In this document: one piece after another, positions 16,624 through 25,517 of the stretch
Layout: the number at the start of each line of letters is the position of its first letter
How positions within the stretch are numbered: the stretch's first letter is position 1
Origin: Inquilinus limosus DSM 16000
GTDB lineage: Bacteria > Pseudomonadota > Alphaproteobacteria > DSM-16000 > Inquilinaceae
Direction: 5' to 3'
Assembly: GCF_000423185.1 (NCBI RefSeq)
Contig: NZ_AUHM01000014.1
Coordinates: forward strand, 124,001 to 188,000
Length of the DNA stretch: 64,000 nt
The notes under the pieces: model-generated
The model's database searches: none
What the model saw: only the letters and a program-made list of their open reading frames with translations
What the model was told of the DNA's origin: nothing
Made by a program: the position numbers and the translations under genes

Positions 16624-18984
16624 TCATTCCGTCCCTCCTCCAGCCGCCCGCAGGCGCTCCACCGCCTCCAGCACCTTCTCCGGCGTGGCCGGCGGGTCGA
16701 GGCGGGGGCAGATCTTGTGGTCGGCGACGCTGGCGACCGCGTCGGAAATCGCGTGCAGCACCGAGACGCCGAGCATCAGCGGCGGCTCGCCCACCGCCTT
16801 GGAACGGTAGATCGTCTCCTCATGGTTCCGCGTGTCGGCCAGCCGGACGTTGAAGATCTTCGGCCGGTCGCTGGCCACCGGGATCTTGTAGGTGGATGGG
16901 GCATGGGTCCGCAGCCGGCCCTTGTCGTCCCACCACAGCTCCTCCATGGTCAGCCAGCCGGCGCCCTGGATGAAGCCGCCCTCGACCTGGCCGCGGTCGA
17001 TCGCCGGGTTCAGGGAATTGCCGGCGTCGTGCAGGATGTCGACCCGGTCCAGCCGGTATTCGCCGGTCAGGGTGTCGACCGTGACCTCGCTGACCGCGGC
17101 GCCGTAGGCGAAGTAGTAGAAGGGACGGCCGCGGCCGGCGGCGCGGTCCCAGTGGATCTTCGGCGTCTTGTAGAAGCCGGCGGCGGACAGCTGCACCCGG
17201 CCGAAATAGGCGGCGCGCACCAGCTCCGCGAACGGCACCTCCTGGTCACCGATCCGCACCGCGTTGCGGCGGAACACGACCTGGTCCGGCTTCACCTGCC
17301 AGCGTTCAGCGGCGAAGGCGATCAGCCGGTCCTTGATGGTGCGGGCCGCGGCCTGCGCCGCCATGCCGTTCAGGTCGGCGCCGGAGGAGGCGGCGGTGGC
17401 CGAGGTGTTCGGCACCTTACCGGTGGTGGTGGCGGTGATGTGGATGCGGTCGATATCGACCTGGAACTCCTCCGCCACGACCTGGGCGACCTTGACGTAC
17501 AGGCCCTGGCCCATCTCGGTGCCGCCGTGGTTCAGATGGATCGACCCGTCCTTGTAGACATGCACCAGCGCGCCGGCCTGGTTGTAGGCCGTGAGGGTGA
17601 AGGAGATGCCGAATTTCACCGGCGTCAGCGCCAGGCCGCGCCTGAGGAAGCGGCTGGTCTTGTTCCAGGCGCGGATCTCCTCGCGCCGGGCCCAGTAGTC
17701 GCTGTCGCGCTCCAGCTCCGCCACCAGCCCATGGACGATGTTGTCCTCGACCGTCTGGTGGTACGGCGTGACGTTGCGGTCCTCGGTGCCGTAGAAGTTC
17801 AGCTTCCGGATCTCGAGCGGGTCGCGGCCAACGGCGAAGGCGATCTCCTCGATCAGGCGCTCACCCGCCACCAGCCCCTGCGGCCCGCCGAAGCCGCGGA
17901 AGGCGGTGTTCGACTGGGTGTTGGTCTTCAAGGGCAGCGAGGACAGCTGCACCGCCGGGTAGTAGTAGGCGTTGTCGGCGTGGAACAGGGCGCGGTCGGT
18001 GACCGGCCCGGACAGGTCGGCGGACCAGCCGCAGCGCGCCGCCAGCAGCATCTCGACGCCCTCGATCCGGCCCTCCTCGTCGAAGCCGACGCTGTAGTCG
18101 ACCTCGAAATCGTGGCGCTTGCCGGTGATGATCATGTCGTCGTCGCGGTCCGGGCGCAGCTTGGCGGCCCGGCCGGTCGCCTTGGCCACCAGGGCAGCCA
18201 CGGCGGCGAACAGGTTGGCCTGGGTCTCCTTGCCGCCGAAGCCGCCGCCCATGCGCCGCACCTCGACCGTCACCGCCCCGTCGGGCACGCCGAGGACTCC
18301 GGCGACGATGTGCTGCACCTCGCTCGGGTGCTGGGTGGATGAGTGGACGGTGACGTCGCCATCCTCGCCCGGCAGGGCCAGGGCCGCCTGGCTCTCCAGG
18401 TAGAAATGCTCCTGCCCGCCGATCCGCATGCGACCGTCGATGCGCCGCGGCGCGGCCGCGATCGCCGAAGCGGCATCGCCACGCTTCAGCGTCATCGGCT
18501 TGGTCACCAGCGTGCCGGCGGCCTTCGCCGCCTCGTAGTCCAGCACCGGCGCCAGCTCCTCATAGTCGATCACGGCCAGGCGGGCGGCGCGGCGGGCCTG
18601 GTCGCGGGTCTCGGCGGCCACGGCGAAGATCGGCTGGCCGACATGCTGCACCAGCTCGGTCGCGAACAGCGGCTCGTCGCCCAGATGGCTGCAGCCGATG
18701 TCGTTCTCGCCCGGGACGTCCGCGGCGCTGAAGGCGCGGACCACGCCTGGCGCGGCGCGGACCGGGGCCAGGTCGATCGACCGGATCCGGGCATGGGCCT
18801 TCTCGCTCAGCCCCAGGCAGACATGCAGCAGGCCCGCCGGCTCCGGGATGTCGTCGATATAGACGGCCTCGCCGCTGACATGCTTGTGGGCGCTGTCGTG
18901 CCGGCGCGGGTCGTGCACCGCGCCGTCGATGCGGTCGGCCGCCGGCTGGGCGTTGGCCTGCAGGGAAACGGTGGTGTCAGGCAT
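16624..18984 (-). CDS. xdhB: xanthine dehydrogenase molybdopterin-binding subunit
   Basis: 786-residue large subunit of the two-polypeptide (Rhodobacter capsulatus-type) xanthine dehydrogenase, oxidising hypoxanthine and xanthine to urate. Visible Moco-enzyme segments: [43 protein letters not shown] (substrate-orienting Arg region), [30 protein letters not shown] and the C-terminal [11 protein letters not shown] with the catalytic Glu. Start ATG 18984 overlaps the xdhA stop by 8 bp. The gene string continues to xdhC but is interrupted by DUF559 unit B. Confidence 0.95.
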   Translation of the reverse strand: MPDTTVSLQANAQPAADRIDGAVHDPRRHDSAHKHVSGEAVYIDDIPEPAGLLHVCLGLSEKAHARIRSIDLAPVRAAPGVVRAFSAADVPGENDIGCSHLGDEPLFATELVQHVGQPIFAVAAETRDQARRAARLAVIDYEELAPVLDYEAAKAAGTLVTKPMTLKRGDAASAIAAAPRRIDGRMRIGGQEHFYLESQAALALPGEDGDVTVHSSTQHPSEVQHIVAGVLGVPDGAVTVEVRRMGGGFGGKETQANLFAAVAALVAKATGRAAKLRPDRDDDMIITGKRHDFEVDYSVGFDEEGRIEGVEMLLAARCGWSADLSGPVTDRALFHADNAYYYPAVQLSSLPLKTNTQSNTAFRGFGGPQGLVAGERLIEEIAFAVGRDPLEIRKLNFYGTEDRNVTPYHQTVEDNIVHGLVAELERDSDYWARREEIRAWNKTSRFLRRGLALTPVKFGISFTLTAYNQAGALVHVYKDGSIHLNHGGTEMGQGLYVKVAQVVAEEFQVDIDRIHITATTTGKVPNTSATAASSGADLNGMAAQAAARTIKDRLIAFAAERWQVKPDQVVFRRNAVRIGDQEVPFAELVRAAYFGRVQLSAAGFYKTPKIHWDRAAGRGRPFYYFAYGAAVSEVTVDTLTGEYRLDRVDILHDAGNSLNPAIDRGQVEGGFIQGAGWLTMEELWWDDKGRLRTHAPSTYKIPVASDRPKIFNVRLADTRNHEETIYRSKAVGEPPLMLGVSVLHAISDAVASVADHKICPRLDPPATPEKVLEAVERLRAAGGGTE

Positions 18985-20449
18985 GGGCCAGGCTCCGCTC
19001 GCCGACCAGGCGGGTTTCCGCAGCGGGATCGGCGGTTTCGGCATGCAGCTTCAGCAGCAGGTTGGCGGCCACCCGGGCACGGTAGCCGGCGCTGGCGCGC
19101 CAGTCGGTCAGCGGCGTGAAGTCCCGGGCCAAAGCGGGCAGGGCGGCGCGCACCGTGTCCTCGGTCCAGGGCTGCCCCAGCAGCGCCGCCTCGGTCTCGG
19201 CCGCGCGCTTCGGGGTGCCGGCCATGCCGCCATAGGCGATCCGGATCTCGGCGACCTTGCCGTCCTCGACCCGCAGCCGGAAGCCGGCGCAGACGGCGGA
19301 GATGTCCTGGTCGAAGCGCTTGCTGATCTTGTAGATGCGGAAGCGGTCGCCGGGCCGCAGCCTCGGCAGCAGGATGCTCTCGACGAACTCGCCCGGCCGC
19401 CGGTCCTGCTGGCCGTAGGCGATGAAGAAGTCCTCCAGCGGCAGCGATCGGCGCTCCTCGCCGCGGCGCAGCACCAGCGTGGCGCCGGCGGCGATCAGGG
19501 CCGGCGGCGTGTCGCCGATCGGCGAGCCGTTGGCGATGTTGCCGCCGATGGTGCCGACCGCGCGCACCTGCTCCGCCCCGATGCGGCGGATCAGTTCGCC
19601 GAGATCGGGATAGGCGCGGCCGAGCGGCCCGATCGCCTCGGCATAGGTGACGGCGGCGCCGATCTCGAAGCCGTCCGCGGTCTCGCGGATGGCGCGCAGG
19701 TCGCGCACCCGGCCGGTGTAGATGACGGCCGGCAACACCCGCATCTGCTTGGTGACCCACAGCCCGACATCGGTGGCGCCGGAGACGATAGTGGCGTCCG
19801 GATGCTCCAGCAGCAGCGCCGCCATCGCGTCGGCTGTGGCCGGGGCGTAGAAGCGGCGGGCGCCGTCGCCGACCGCGACCGTCTCCTCGTCCTCCAGCGC
19901 CTTGAGCCGCTTCATCGTCTCCGTCTCCGCCGCGGCGAAGCGGTCGGCCTCCGGCGCGCCCAGCTCGTACATGCGCTGCCCGGCGGCGACGATCGGGGCA
20001 TAACCGGTGCAGCGGCACAGATTGCCGGCCAGGGCGTCGTCGATCCGGTCCTCGGTCGGCGCCGGGTCGTTGCGGTAGAGCGCGAACAGCGCCATGACGA
20101 AGCCGGGGGTGCAGAAGCCGCATTGCGAGCCGTGGCAGTCGACCATGGCCTGCTGCACCGGGTGCAGCGCGCCGTCGGCGGCCTTCAGATGCTCGACCGT
20201 CAGCAGCTGGCAGCCGTCCAGCGTCGCCAGGAAGCGGATGCAGGCATTGACCGGCTCGTAGCGCATGCGGTCGCCGTCGCGCCGGCCGACCACGACGGTG
20301 CAGGCACCGCAATCGCCCTCGGCGCAGCCCTCCTTGGTGCCGGTCCTGCGCTCCTGGATCCGCAGCCAGTCCAGGACCGTCAGGGTCGGGTCGACCGTGC
20401 GGATCTCGCGCAGCTCGTCGCCGAAGAGGAAACGGACGGTGTCCCGCAT
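18977..20449 (-). CDS. xdhA: xanthine dehydrogenase small subunit ([2Fe-2S] and FAD domains)
   Basis: 490 residues. N-terminal plant-type ferredoxin cluster [14 protein letters not shown] and the second [2Fe-2S] cluster ligands CGFCTPGF and LCRCTGY occupy residues 1-165. The FAD-binding domain follows with [43 protein letters not shown] and the CO-dehydrogenase-flavoprotein C-terminal domain. It passes electrons from the Moco of XdhB to NAD+. It lies 7 bp after uraH and overlaps xdhB by 8 bp. Arrangement and length match R. capsulatus XdhA. Confidence 0.95.
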   Translation of the reverse strand: MRDTVRFLFGDELREIRTVDPTLTVLDWLRIQERRTGTKEGCAEGDCGACTVVVGRRDGDRMRYEPVNACIRFLATLDGCQLLTVEHLKAADGALHPVQQAMVDCHGSQCGFCTPGFVMALFALYRNDPAPTEDRIDDALAGNLCRCTGYAPIVAAGQRMYELGAPEADRFAAAETETMKRLKALEDEETVAVGDGARRFYAPATADAMAALLLEHPDATIVSGATDVGLWVTKQMRVLPAVIYTGRVRDLRAIRETADGFEIGAAVTYAEAIGPLGRAYPDLGELIRRIGAEQVRAVGTIGGNIANGSPIGDTPPALIAAGATLVLRRGEERRSLPLEDFFIAYGQQDRRPGEFVESILLPRLRPGDRFRIYKISKRFDQDISAVCAGFRLRVEDGKVAEIRIAYGGMAGTPKRAAETEAALLGQPWTEDTVRAALPALARDFTPLTDWRASAGYRARVAANLLLKLHAETADPAAETRLVGERSLAHA

Positions 20450-20456
20450 GATGGCC

Positions 20457-20834
20457 TCAACTGCCGCGATAGGTGGAATAGGACCAGGGCGAGATCAGCA
20501 GCGGCACGTGGTAGTGCTGGTCGGCATGGGCGATGCCGAAGCGGATCGGCACCTGGTCCAGGAAGGGCGGGTCGGCGGGGGCCACCCCGGCGGTGCGGAA
20601 ATAGGCGCCGACGGCGAAGACCAGCTCATAGGTGCCGGCGCGGAAGTCGTCGCCGGCCAGCAGCGGCGCCTCGCAGCGGCCATCGGCATTGGTGCGGGTC
20701 TCGGTCAGCAGCGTGCGGTGGTCGCCGTCGAGGCGGTAGAGCGCCACCCCGATGCCCATGCCCGGCCGGCCATGTGCGGTGTCGAGCACATGGGTGGTCA
20801 GTCGCCCCCGGTGGGATGCCATGTCTGTGGCCAT
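20457..20834 (-). CDS. uraH: 5-hydroxyisourate hydrolase (transthyretin-like)
   Basis: Hydrolyses 5-hydroxyisourate, the product of PuuD, to OHCU. 125 residues with the HIUase markers: [14 protein letters not shown] at the N-terminus (His of the active site), the central [13 protein letters not shown] arginine region, and the diagnostic C-terminal tetrapeptide YRGS. No signal peptide, so cytoplasmic. First gene of uraH-xdhA-xdhB, divergent from puuE with 230 bp between the starts. Start at ATG 20834 follows GGAGAGG; ATG 20822 is also possible. Confidence 0.94.
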   Translation of the reverse strand: MATDMASHRGRLTTHVLDTAHGRPGMGIGVALYRLDGDHRTLLTETRTNADGRCEAPLLAGDDFRAGTYELVFAVGAYFRTAGVAPADPPFLDQVPIRFGIAHADQHYHVPLLISPWSYSTYRGS

Positions 20835-21064
20835 CCTGCCTCTCCGTGTCTGCCGCCGGTCCCTGGCGGTCCGGCGCGCCTCCGGGCATTATCGCCCTGT
20901 TTCGGCTGTGGCGCGCTTGTTGTTTGCGTCATGTTTCACGCCGGGACCCGCGATGCTCAACGGCTGTTCGGCGGAAAGACTTTCAACGCAATCGCAAAAG
21001 TGGATGCCGGCGGGGCCGGTATCCTCTATCCGGGATCACGCGTGCGAGAGGGAGGCAAGGGCCG

Positions 21065-21982
21065 GTGTCCGTCTATCCGAGAAATCTCGTCGGCTACGGC
21101 CCGAACCCGCCGAAGGCCGACTGGCCGGGCGGGGCGCGGCTGGCGCTGCAGTTCGTCCTCAACTACGAGGAGGGCGGCGAGAACTCGATCCTGCACGGCG
21201 ACGCGGCCTCCGAGAGCTTCCTGTCCGAGATCGTCAACGCCCAGCCGCTGCCGGGCGTGCGCCACATCTCGATGGAATCCCTCTACGACTACGGCGCCCG
21301 GGTCGGCGTCTGGCGGATCCTCCGGCTGTTCGAGCGCAAGCAGATCCCGCTGACCATCTACGCCGTCGCCATGGCGGCGGAGCGCAACCCGCAGGTGATC
21401 CGCGCCATGGTCGAGGCCGGGCACGAGATCGCCAGCCACGGCTATCGCTGGATCAACTACCAGTATGTCGGCGAGGACACCGAGCGCGAGCACATCCGCA
21501 AGGCCGTCGAGATCCTGGAGCAGGTGTCGGGCCAGAAGCCGCTCGGCTGGTACACCGGCCGCACCAGCCCGAACACGCGGCGGCTGGTGGCCGAGCACGG
21601 CGGCTTCCTCTACGACGCCGACGCCTATGACGACGATCTGCCCTACTGGGAGGTGGTCGAAGGCAAGCCGCAGCTGATCGTGCCCTACACCCTGGACGCC
21701 AACGACATGCGCTTCGCCGCGGTCCAGGGCTTCAACTCCGGCGAGCAGTTCTACGCCTATCTCAAGGACAGCTTCGACGCGCTGTACCAGGAGTGGGCGG
21801 AGACGCCGCGGATGATGTCGGTCGGCCTGCATTGCCGCCTGGTCGGCCGGCCGGGCCGGATCATGGCGCTGGAGCGGTTCCTGGACTACGCCCGGCAGCA
21901 TGACGGCGTCTGGTTCTGCCGCCGCATCGAGATCGCCCGGCACTGGCGGGAGAAGCATCCCTATGGCGGAGACGGGTCATGA
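21065..21982 (+). CDS. puuE: PuuE-type allantoinase (polysaccharide-deacetylase fold)
   Basis: Hydrolyses allantoin to allantoate. 305 residues from GTG 21065, chosen because GGAGG at 21051-21055 stands 9 nt upstream and the protein begins with the family-typical YPRNLVGYGPNPPKADWPGGA. Further signatures are QFVLNYEEGGENSIL, YDYGARVGVWRIL, GHEIASHGYRWINYQ and WYTGRTSPNTRR. This fold is unrelated to the amidohydrolase-type allantoinases. It overlaps uraD by 4 bp (ATGA), so puuE-uraD-allC are translationally coupled. Confidence 0.94.
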   Translation: MSVYPRNLVGYGPNPPKADWPGGARLALQFVLNYEEGGENSILHGDAASESFLSEIVNAQPLPGVRHISMESLYDYGARVGVWRILRLFERKQIPLTIYAVAMAAERNPQVIRAMVEAGHEIASHGYRWINYQYVGEDTEREHIRKAVEILEQVSGQKPLGWYTGRTSPNTRRLVAEHGGFLYDADAYDDDLPYWEVVEGKPQLIVPYTLDANDMRFAAVQGFNSGEQFYAYLKDSFDALYQEWAETPRMMSVGLHCRLVGRPGRIMALERFLDYARQHDGVWFCRRIEIARHWREKHPYGGDGS

Positions 21983-22491
21983 CCTCGCCGCGCCCCAGCA
22001 CCATGGACCGCGACCTGTTCGTCGTCCGCTTCGGCGGCGTGTTCGAGCATTCGCCCTGGATCGCCGAGGCTGCCTGGGAGGCCGGGCTGAGCCATGAGCA
22101 GGACACCGCCGAAGGGCTGCATGCCGCGCTCTGCGCCGTGTTCCGCGCCGCCGACCACGACCGGCAGCTTCAGGTGCTCTGCGCCCATCCCGACCTGGCC
22201 GGCCGGCTGGCCGTGGCGGGGGAGCTGACCGCCAGCTCCAGCGCCGAGCAGGCCAGCGCCGGGCTCGACCGCTGCACGCCGGAGGAGTTCGCCCGGTTCC
22301 AGGAGCTCAACGCCCGCTATGTCGAGCGCTTCGGCTTCCCCTTCATCATGGCGGTGAAGGGCCGCAGCCGGGCCGAGATCCTGGCCGCCTTCGAGCGCCG
22401 CATCGGCAACCCGCGCGACGTCGAGTTCACCACCGCCCTGGCCGAGGTGGAGACCATCGCCCTCCTGCGACTGAAGGACCTGCTGCCGTGA
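21979..22491 (+). CDS. uraD: OHCU decarboxylase
   Basis: Decarboxylates 2-oxo-4-hydroxy-4-carboxy-5-ureidoimidazoline to S-allantoin. 170 residues, all-helical family. Signatures: FGGVFEHSPWIAEAAWEAG, VLCAHPDLAGRLAVAGELTASSSAEQASAGL (catalytic His in AHPDLA), and YVERFGFPFIMAVKGRSRAEIL. It overlaps puuE by 4 bp at its start and allC by 4 bp (GTGA) at its end, and completes the PuuD-UraH-UraD urate route encoded on both strands here. Confidence 0.94.
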   Translation: MTSPRPSTMDRDLFVVRFGGVFEHSPWIAEAAWEAGLSHEQDTAEGLHAALCAVFRAADHDRQLQVLCAHPDLAGRLAVAGELTASSSAEQASAGLDRCTPEEFARFQELNARYVERFGFPFIMAVKGRSRAEILAAFERRIGNPRDVEFTTALAEVETIALLRLKDLLP

Positions 22492-23744
22492 GCTTGGGCC
22501 CAGCGCCAATGCAGAACACTCATCTCTATGGCCCCGCGCTGATGGAGCGGCTGGATGCCCTGGCCCGCTTCAGCGAGGAGCCGGACCGGCTGACCCGCAC
22601 CTTCCTGTCGCCGGCGCACCGGCAGGCGGCCGACCAAGTGCTGGCCTGGATGCGCGAGGCCGGCATGGCGGCCCGGATCGACGCCGCCGGCAACGTCGTC
22701 GGCCGCTACGAGGGCGACCGGCCGGGCCTGCCCGCGCTGCTGCTGGGCTCGCACATCGACACGGTGCGCGACGCCGGGAAATACGATGGCAATCTCGGCG
22801 TGCTGGCCGCCATCGCCGTGGTCGGGGAACTGCACCGGCGCGGCGAGCGGCTGCCCTTCGCCGTCGAGGTGCTGGGCTTCGGCGACGAGGAGGGCGTGCG
22901 CTTCCCGGTCACCCTGACCGGCAGCCAGACCGTCGCCGGCACCGTCGACCCGGCGGTGGCCGACGCGCTGGACGACAACGGGCTGCGCCTGGGCGACCTG
23001 CTGCGCGGCTTCGGCGGCGACCCGGACCGGCTGCAGGCCGAAGCCCGGCGGCGCGAGGACGTGCTGGGCTATGTCGAGCTGCATATCGAGCAGGGGCCGG
23101 TGCTGGAGGCCGAGGGCCTGCCGCTCGGCGTGGTCACCGCGATCAACGGCGCCGCCCGCTACAACGCCGTGGTCCGCGGCATGGCCGGCCACGCCGGCAC
23201 CGTGCCGATGGACCTGCGCCGCGACGCGCTGGCCGCCGCCGCCTCGATGATCCTGGCGGTCGAGCGTTGCGCCCAGACGCGGCGCGACGTGGTGGCGACC
23301 GTCGGGCAGCTCGACGTGCAGCCCGGCGCGGTCAACGTCATCCCCGGCGCGGTGCGCTTCACCATCGACATCCGCGCGCCGGACGACGCCGACCGGCTGG
23401 CCGCGATGGCCGAGTTGACCGCGGCGCTGGAGGGCATCGCCCGCGGCCGCGGCGTCGAGCTGACGCTCGACCGCTACCACGATGGCGGCGCCGTGCGCTG
23501 CGACCCGGCGCTGATGGAGAAGCTGGAGACCGCAATCCGCCGCCACGGCCTGCCGGCGCGGCGGCTGCCCAGCGGCGCCGGCCACGACGCCATGGCGATG
23601 GCGGCGCTGACCCCGGTCGGCATGCTGTTCCTGCGCTGCCGCGGCGGCATCAGCCACAACCCGGCCGAATCCATCACCGTGGAGGATGCGGACCTCGCCG
23701 TCCGCGTCCTGCTCGACCTCCTCCGCCAGTACGACCCTGCCTAA
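22488..23744 (+). CDS. allC: allantoate amidohydrolase (M20 / hydantoinase-carbamoylase family)
   Basis: 418 residues. Dinuclear metal-site segments are complete: GSHIDTVRDAGKYDGNLGV, GFGDEEGVRFPVTLTGS, YVELHIEQGPVLE, SGAGHDAMAMA and GISHNPAE. The fold is that of Zn/Mn-dependent amidohydrolases acting on N-carbamoyl groups. The adjacent allantoinase and UraD make allantoate the best substrate; N-carbamoyl-amino acid hydrolase is the alternative by sequence alone. Start GTG 22488 overlaps the uraD stop; ATG 22509 is a second option. Confidence 0.9.
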   Translation: MSLGPAPMQNTHLYGPALMERLDALARFSEEPDRLTRTFLSPAHRQAADQVLAWMREAGMAARIDAAGNVVGRYEGDRPGLPALLLGSHIDTVRDAGKYDGNLGVLAAIAVVGELHRRGERLPFAVEVLGFGDEEGVRFPVTLTGSQTVAGTVDPAVADALDDNGLRLGDLLRGFGGDPDRLQAEARRREDVLGYVELHIEQGPVLEAEGLPLGVVTAINGAARYNAVVRGMAGHAGTVPMDLRRDALAAAASMILAVERCAQTRRDVVATVGQLDVQPGAVNVIPGAVRFTIDIRAPDDADRLAAMAELTAALEGIARGRGVELTLDRYHDGGAVRCDPALMEKLETAIRRHGLPARRLPSGAGHDAMAMAALTPVGMLFLRCRGGISHNPAESITVEDADLAVRVLLDLLRQYDPA

Positions 23745-23760
23745 GACGAAAGCTCTCCTG

Positions 23761-24993
23761 ATGACCGACAGCATCGACACCGCCATCCGCGCCTGGCTCC
23801 ACGGCGCGCGCGAGCAGCAGGCCCGGTTCCTGGCGGAGCTGGTCAAGGTCCCGTCCGACAACCCGCCGGGCGACTGCGAGCCGCATGCCAGGCGGACGAC
23901 GGAGCTGCTGCGCGAGCTGGGCTTCGAGGTCGAGGTCCATCCGGTGCCGGCGGAGCTGGCGAAGGCGCATGGCATGATCAGCGCCAGCAACCTGATCGTC
24001 CGCCGCCGCTTCGGCGACGGGCCGGTGATCGCGCTGAACGCGCATGGCGACGTGGTCGCGCCGGGCGAGGGCTGGACCCACGATCCCTACGGTGCCGAGG
24101 TGGTCGACGGCTGGATGTACGGCCGCGGCGCCGCCGTCTCGAAATCCGACATCGCCACCTACGCCTTCGCCCTGAAGGCGCTGGAACTGGCGGGGCAGCT
24201 GACCCGCGGCATGGTCGAGCTGCACGTGACCTATGACGAGGAATCGGGCGGCGAGATCGGGCCGAAGCTGATCCTGGAGCAGGGGCTGTCGAAGCCGGAC
24301 TTCGCCATCGCTGCCGCCTTCAGCTATGCGGTGGTGACGGCGCATAATGGCTGCCTGCATCTCGAGGTCGAAGTGCGCGGCAAGTCGGCCCATGCCGCGC
24401 TGCCTTCGACCGGCATCGATGCGCTGGAGGCGGCGACGCCGATCCTGGCGCGGTTGTACGAGCACCGGCGCCTGTATCCGACCACGGTGTCGAAGGTGAC
24501 CGGCATCGGCTCGCCGCAGCTCACGGTCGGGCTGATCGAGGGCGGCATCAACACCAACGTCGTGCCCGACCGGGTGGCCTTCCGCCTCGACCGCCGCCTG
24601 ATCCCGGAGGAGAACGGCGCGGCGGTGGAGGCGGAGCTGCGCGGCGTGATCGAGGACGCGGCCAAGGCCTTCCCGAAGGCGACCGTCACGGTTCGCCGCA
24701 TCCTGCTGGCCGAGCCGCTGTCGCCGCTGCCGGGCACCGACCGGCTGGCCGAGGCGATCCGCCGCCGCGCCGCGCCGGTGCTGGGCGAGGAGATCCCGGT
24801 CAAGGGCGTGCCGCTCTACACCGACGCCCGGCACTATGCCGCCGCCGGGGTGCCGATCGCCCTCTACGGCGCCGGCCCCCGCACCATCGAGGACGCCAAC
24901 GCCCACCGCGCCGACGAGCGGCTGAAGCTGGACGACCTCTACAAGGCGACCGAGATCGTCGCGCTGGCGGTCCGGGACGTGCTGGCGGAGTAA
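23761..24993 (+). CDS. M20-family (ArgE/DapE-like) metallohydrolase of the purine cluster
   Basis: 410 residues. Metal-site motifs: LNAHGDVVAPGEGWTHDPY, YGRGAAVSKSD, the Glu pair in YDEESGGEIGP, and a C-terminal YTDARHYAAAGVP. The dimerisation domain lies in the middle (HNGCLHLEVEVRGKSAHAALP). It starts 16 bp after allC in the same direction, so it is probably the last gene of puuE-uraD-allC. No ureidoglycolate amidohydrolase or lyase is recognisable in the window, and this protein is a candidate for a late step on a ureido compound, but that is inference only. A general dipeptidase is the alternative. Confidence 0.75.
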   Translation: MTDSIDTAIRAWLHGAREQQARFLAELVKVPSDNPPGDCEPHARRTTELLRELGFEVEVHPVPAELAKAHGMISASNLIVRRRFGDGPVIALNAHGDVVAPGEGWTHDPYGAEVVDGWMYGRGAAVSKSDIATYAFALKALELAGQLTRGMVELHVTYDEESGGEIGPKLILEQGLSKPDFAIAAAFSYAVVTAHNGCLHLEVEVRGKSAHAALPSTGIDALEAATPILARLYEHRRLYPTTVSKVTGIGSPQLTVGLIEGGINTNVVPDRVAFRLDRRLIPEENGAAVEAELRGVIEDAAKAFPKATVTVRRILLAEPLSPLPGTDRLAEAIRRRAAPVLGEEIPVKGVPLYTDARHYAAAGVPIALYGAGPRTIEDANAHRADERLKLDDLYKATEIVALAVRDVLAE

Positions 24994-24999
24994 CACATC

Positions 25000-25043
25000 A
25001 ACTCTCCCCCTCCCCCTGCGGGAGGGGGCAGGGGGAGGGGGCT
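25000..25043. repeat. left terminal inverted repeat of DUF559 unit C
   Basis: Hairpin CCCCCTCCC (25006-25014), loop CCTGC, GGGAGGGGG (25020-25028), then CAGGGGGAGGGGG. Same design as in units A and B: palindrome outside, G-rich tail inside. Confidence 0.85.
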
Positions 25044-25069
25044 GTCGCAGCCGGAAGGGTATCGATCTG

Positions 25070-25456
25070 GTGATTGATCCTCGCGTCCGCGCACTCCGCC
25101 AAAATCAGACCGAGGCCGAGCGTCTGCTGTGGCGTCAGCTCCGCAGCAAGCGCGTCGGTGGCCTTCGCTTCCGACGGCAATATCCGCTCGGAGCCTTTAT
25201 CGTCGATTTCGTCTGGCTCGCGGCCCGTCTGGTCATCGAGGTCGACGGACCGTCACACGACCTGACCGTGGATGCGGATGAACGCCGCACGCAGTGGCTT
25301 GAGGGCCAGGGATTCCGCGTGCTGCGCTTCACCAGCGATCAGGTCAGATACCATCTGCCGGACGTTGTCGATGCCATCGCCGCGGCATTGCCGGGTGAAG
25401 AGATTATTGCAAACTGGAGTGATGCCGGCTCGGTCGGCGGCACCCCCTCCCCCTAA
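25070..25456 (+). CDS. DUF559 endonuclease-like protein, copy C
   Basis: 128 residues from GTG 25070, at the same offset (70 bp) from the unit edge as the ATGs of copies A and B; GGAAGGG lies about 10 nt upstream. The protein keeps the family core RALRQNQTEAERLLWRQLR, RFRRQYPLGAFIVDF and LVIEVDGPSH with Asp46, Glu57 and Asp59. The last residues (GGTPSP) and the TAA stop are read from the right terminal repeat itself, which adds about 16 residues relative to copy A. More distant from A and B than they are from each other. Confidence 0.83.
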   Translation: MIDPRVRALRQNQTEAERLLWRQLRSKRVGGLRFRRQYPLGAFIVDFVWLAARLVIEVDGPSHDLTVDADERRTQWLEGQGFRVLRFTSDQVRYHLPDVVDAIAAALPGEEIIANWSDAGSVGGTPSP

Positions 25457-25485
25457 CCCCCTCCCGCGAGGGGAGGGGGAGAGTT
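25443..25485. repeat. right terminal inverted repeat of DUF559 unit C
   Basis: Reverse complement of the left repeat with a few mismatches (loop CTCGC side, TTAGG in place of CAGG). It contains the DUF559 stop codon at 25454-25456. Confidence 0.85.
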
Positions 25486-25517
25486 CAGAGGCAAGCTTGG
25501 CTTTAAAGTAACCGTCC

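Larger units (their letters stand above)
25000..25485 (+). mobile_element. palindrome-flanked DUF559 unit, copy C (diverged subtype)
   Basis: 486-bp unit with inverted repeats at 25000-25043 and 25443-25485, built like units A and B but starting AACTCTCCCCCTCCC in place of GAGTCCCCCCTCCC. The outer boundary words of A and B are absent, suggesting a second subfamily. It lies between the convergent M20 gene (stop 24993, 7 nt away) and terC (stop 25518, 33 nt away). Confidence 0.7.

Noticed and set aside
9990-25485. DUF559 proteins with CcrM as a restriction-modification or Vsr-type repair system
   Set aside because: CcrM is a housekeeping orphan methylase 30 kb away, and the DUF559 genes are repeated with their own palindromes rather than paired with a methylase.
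9990-25485. G/C-rich repeats as a CRISPR array
   Set aside because: The repeats are inverted pairs around a gene, kilobases apart, with no regular spacers.
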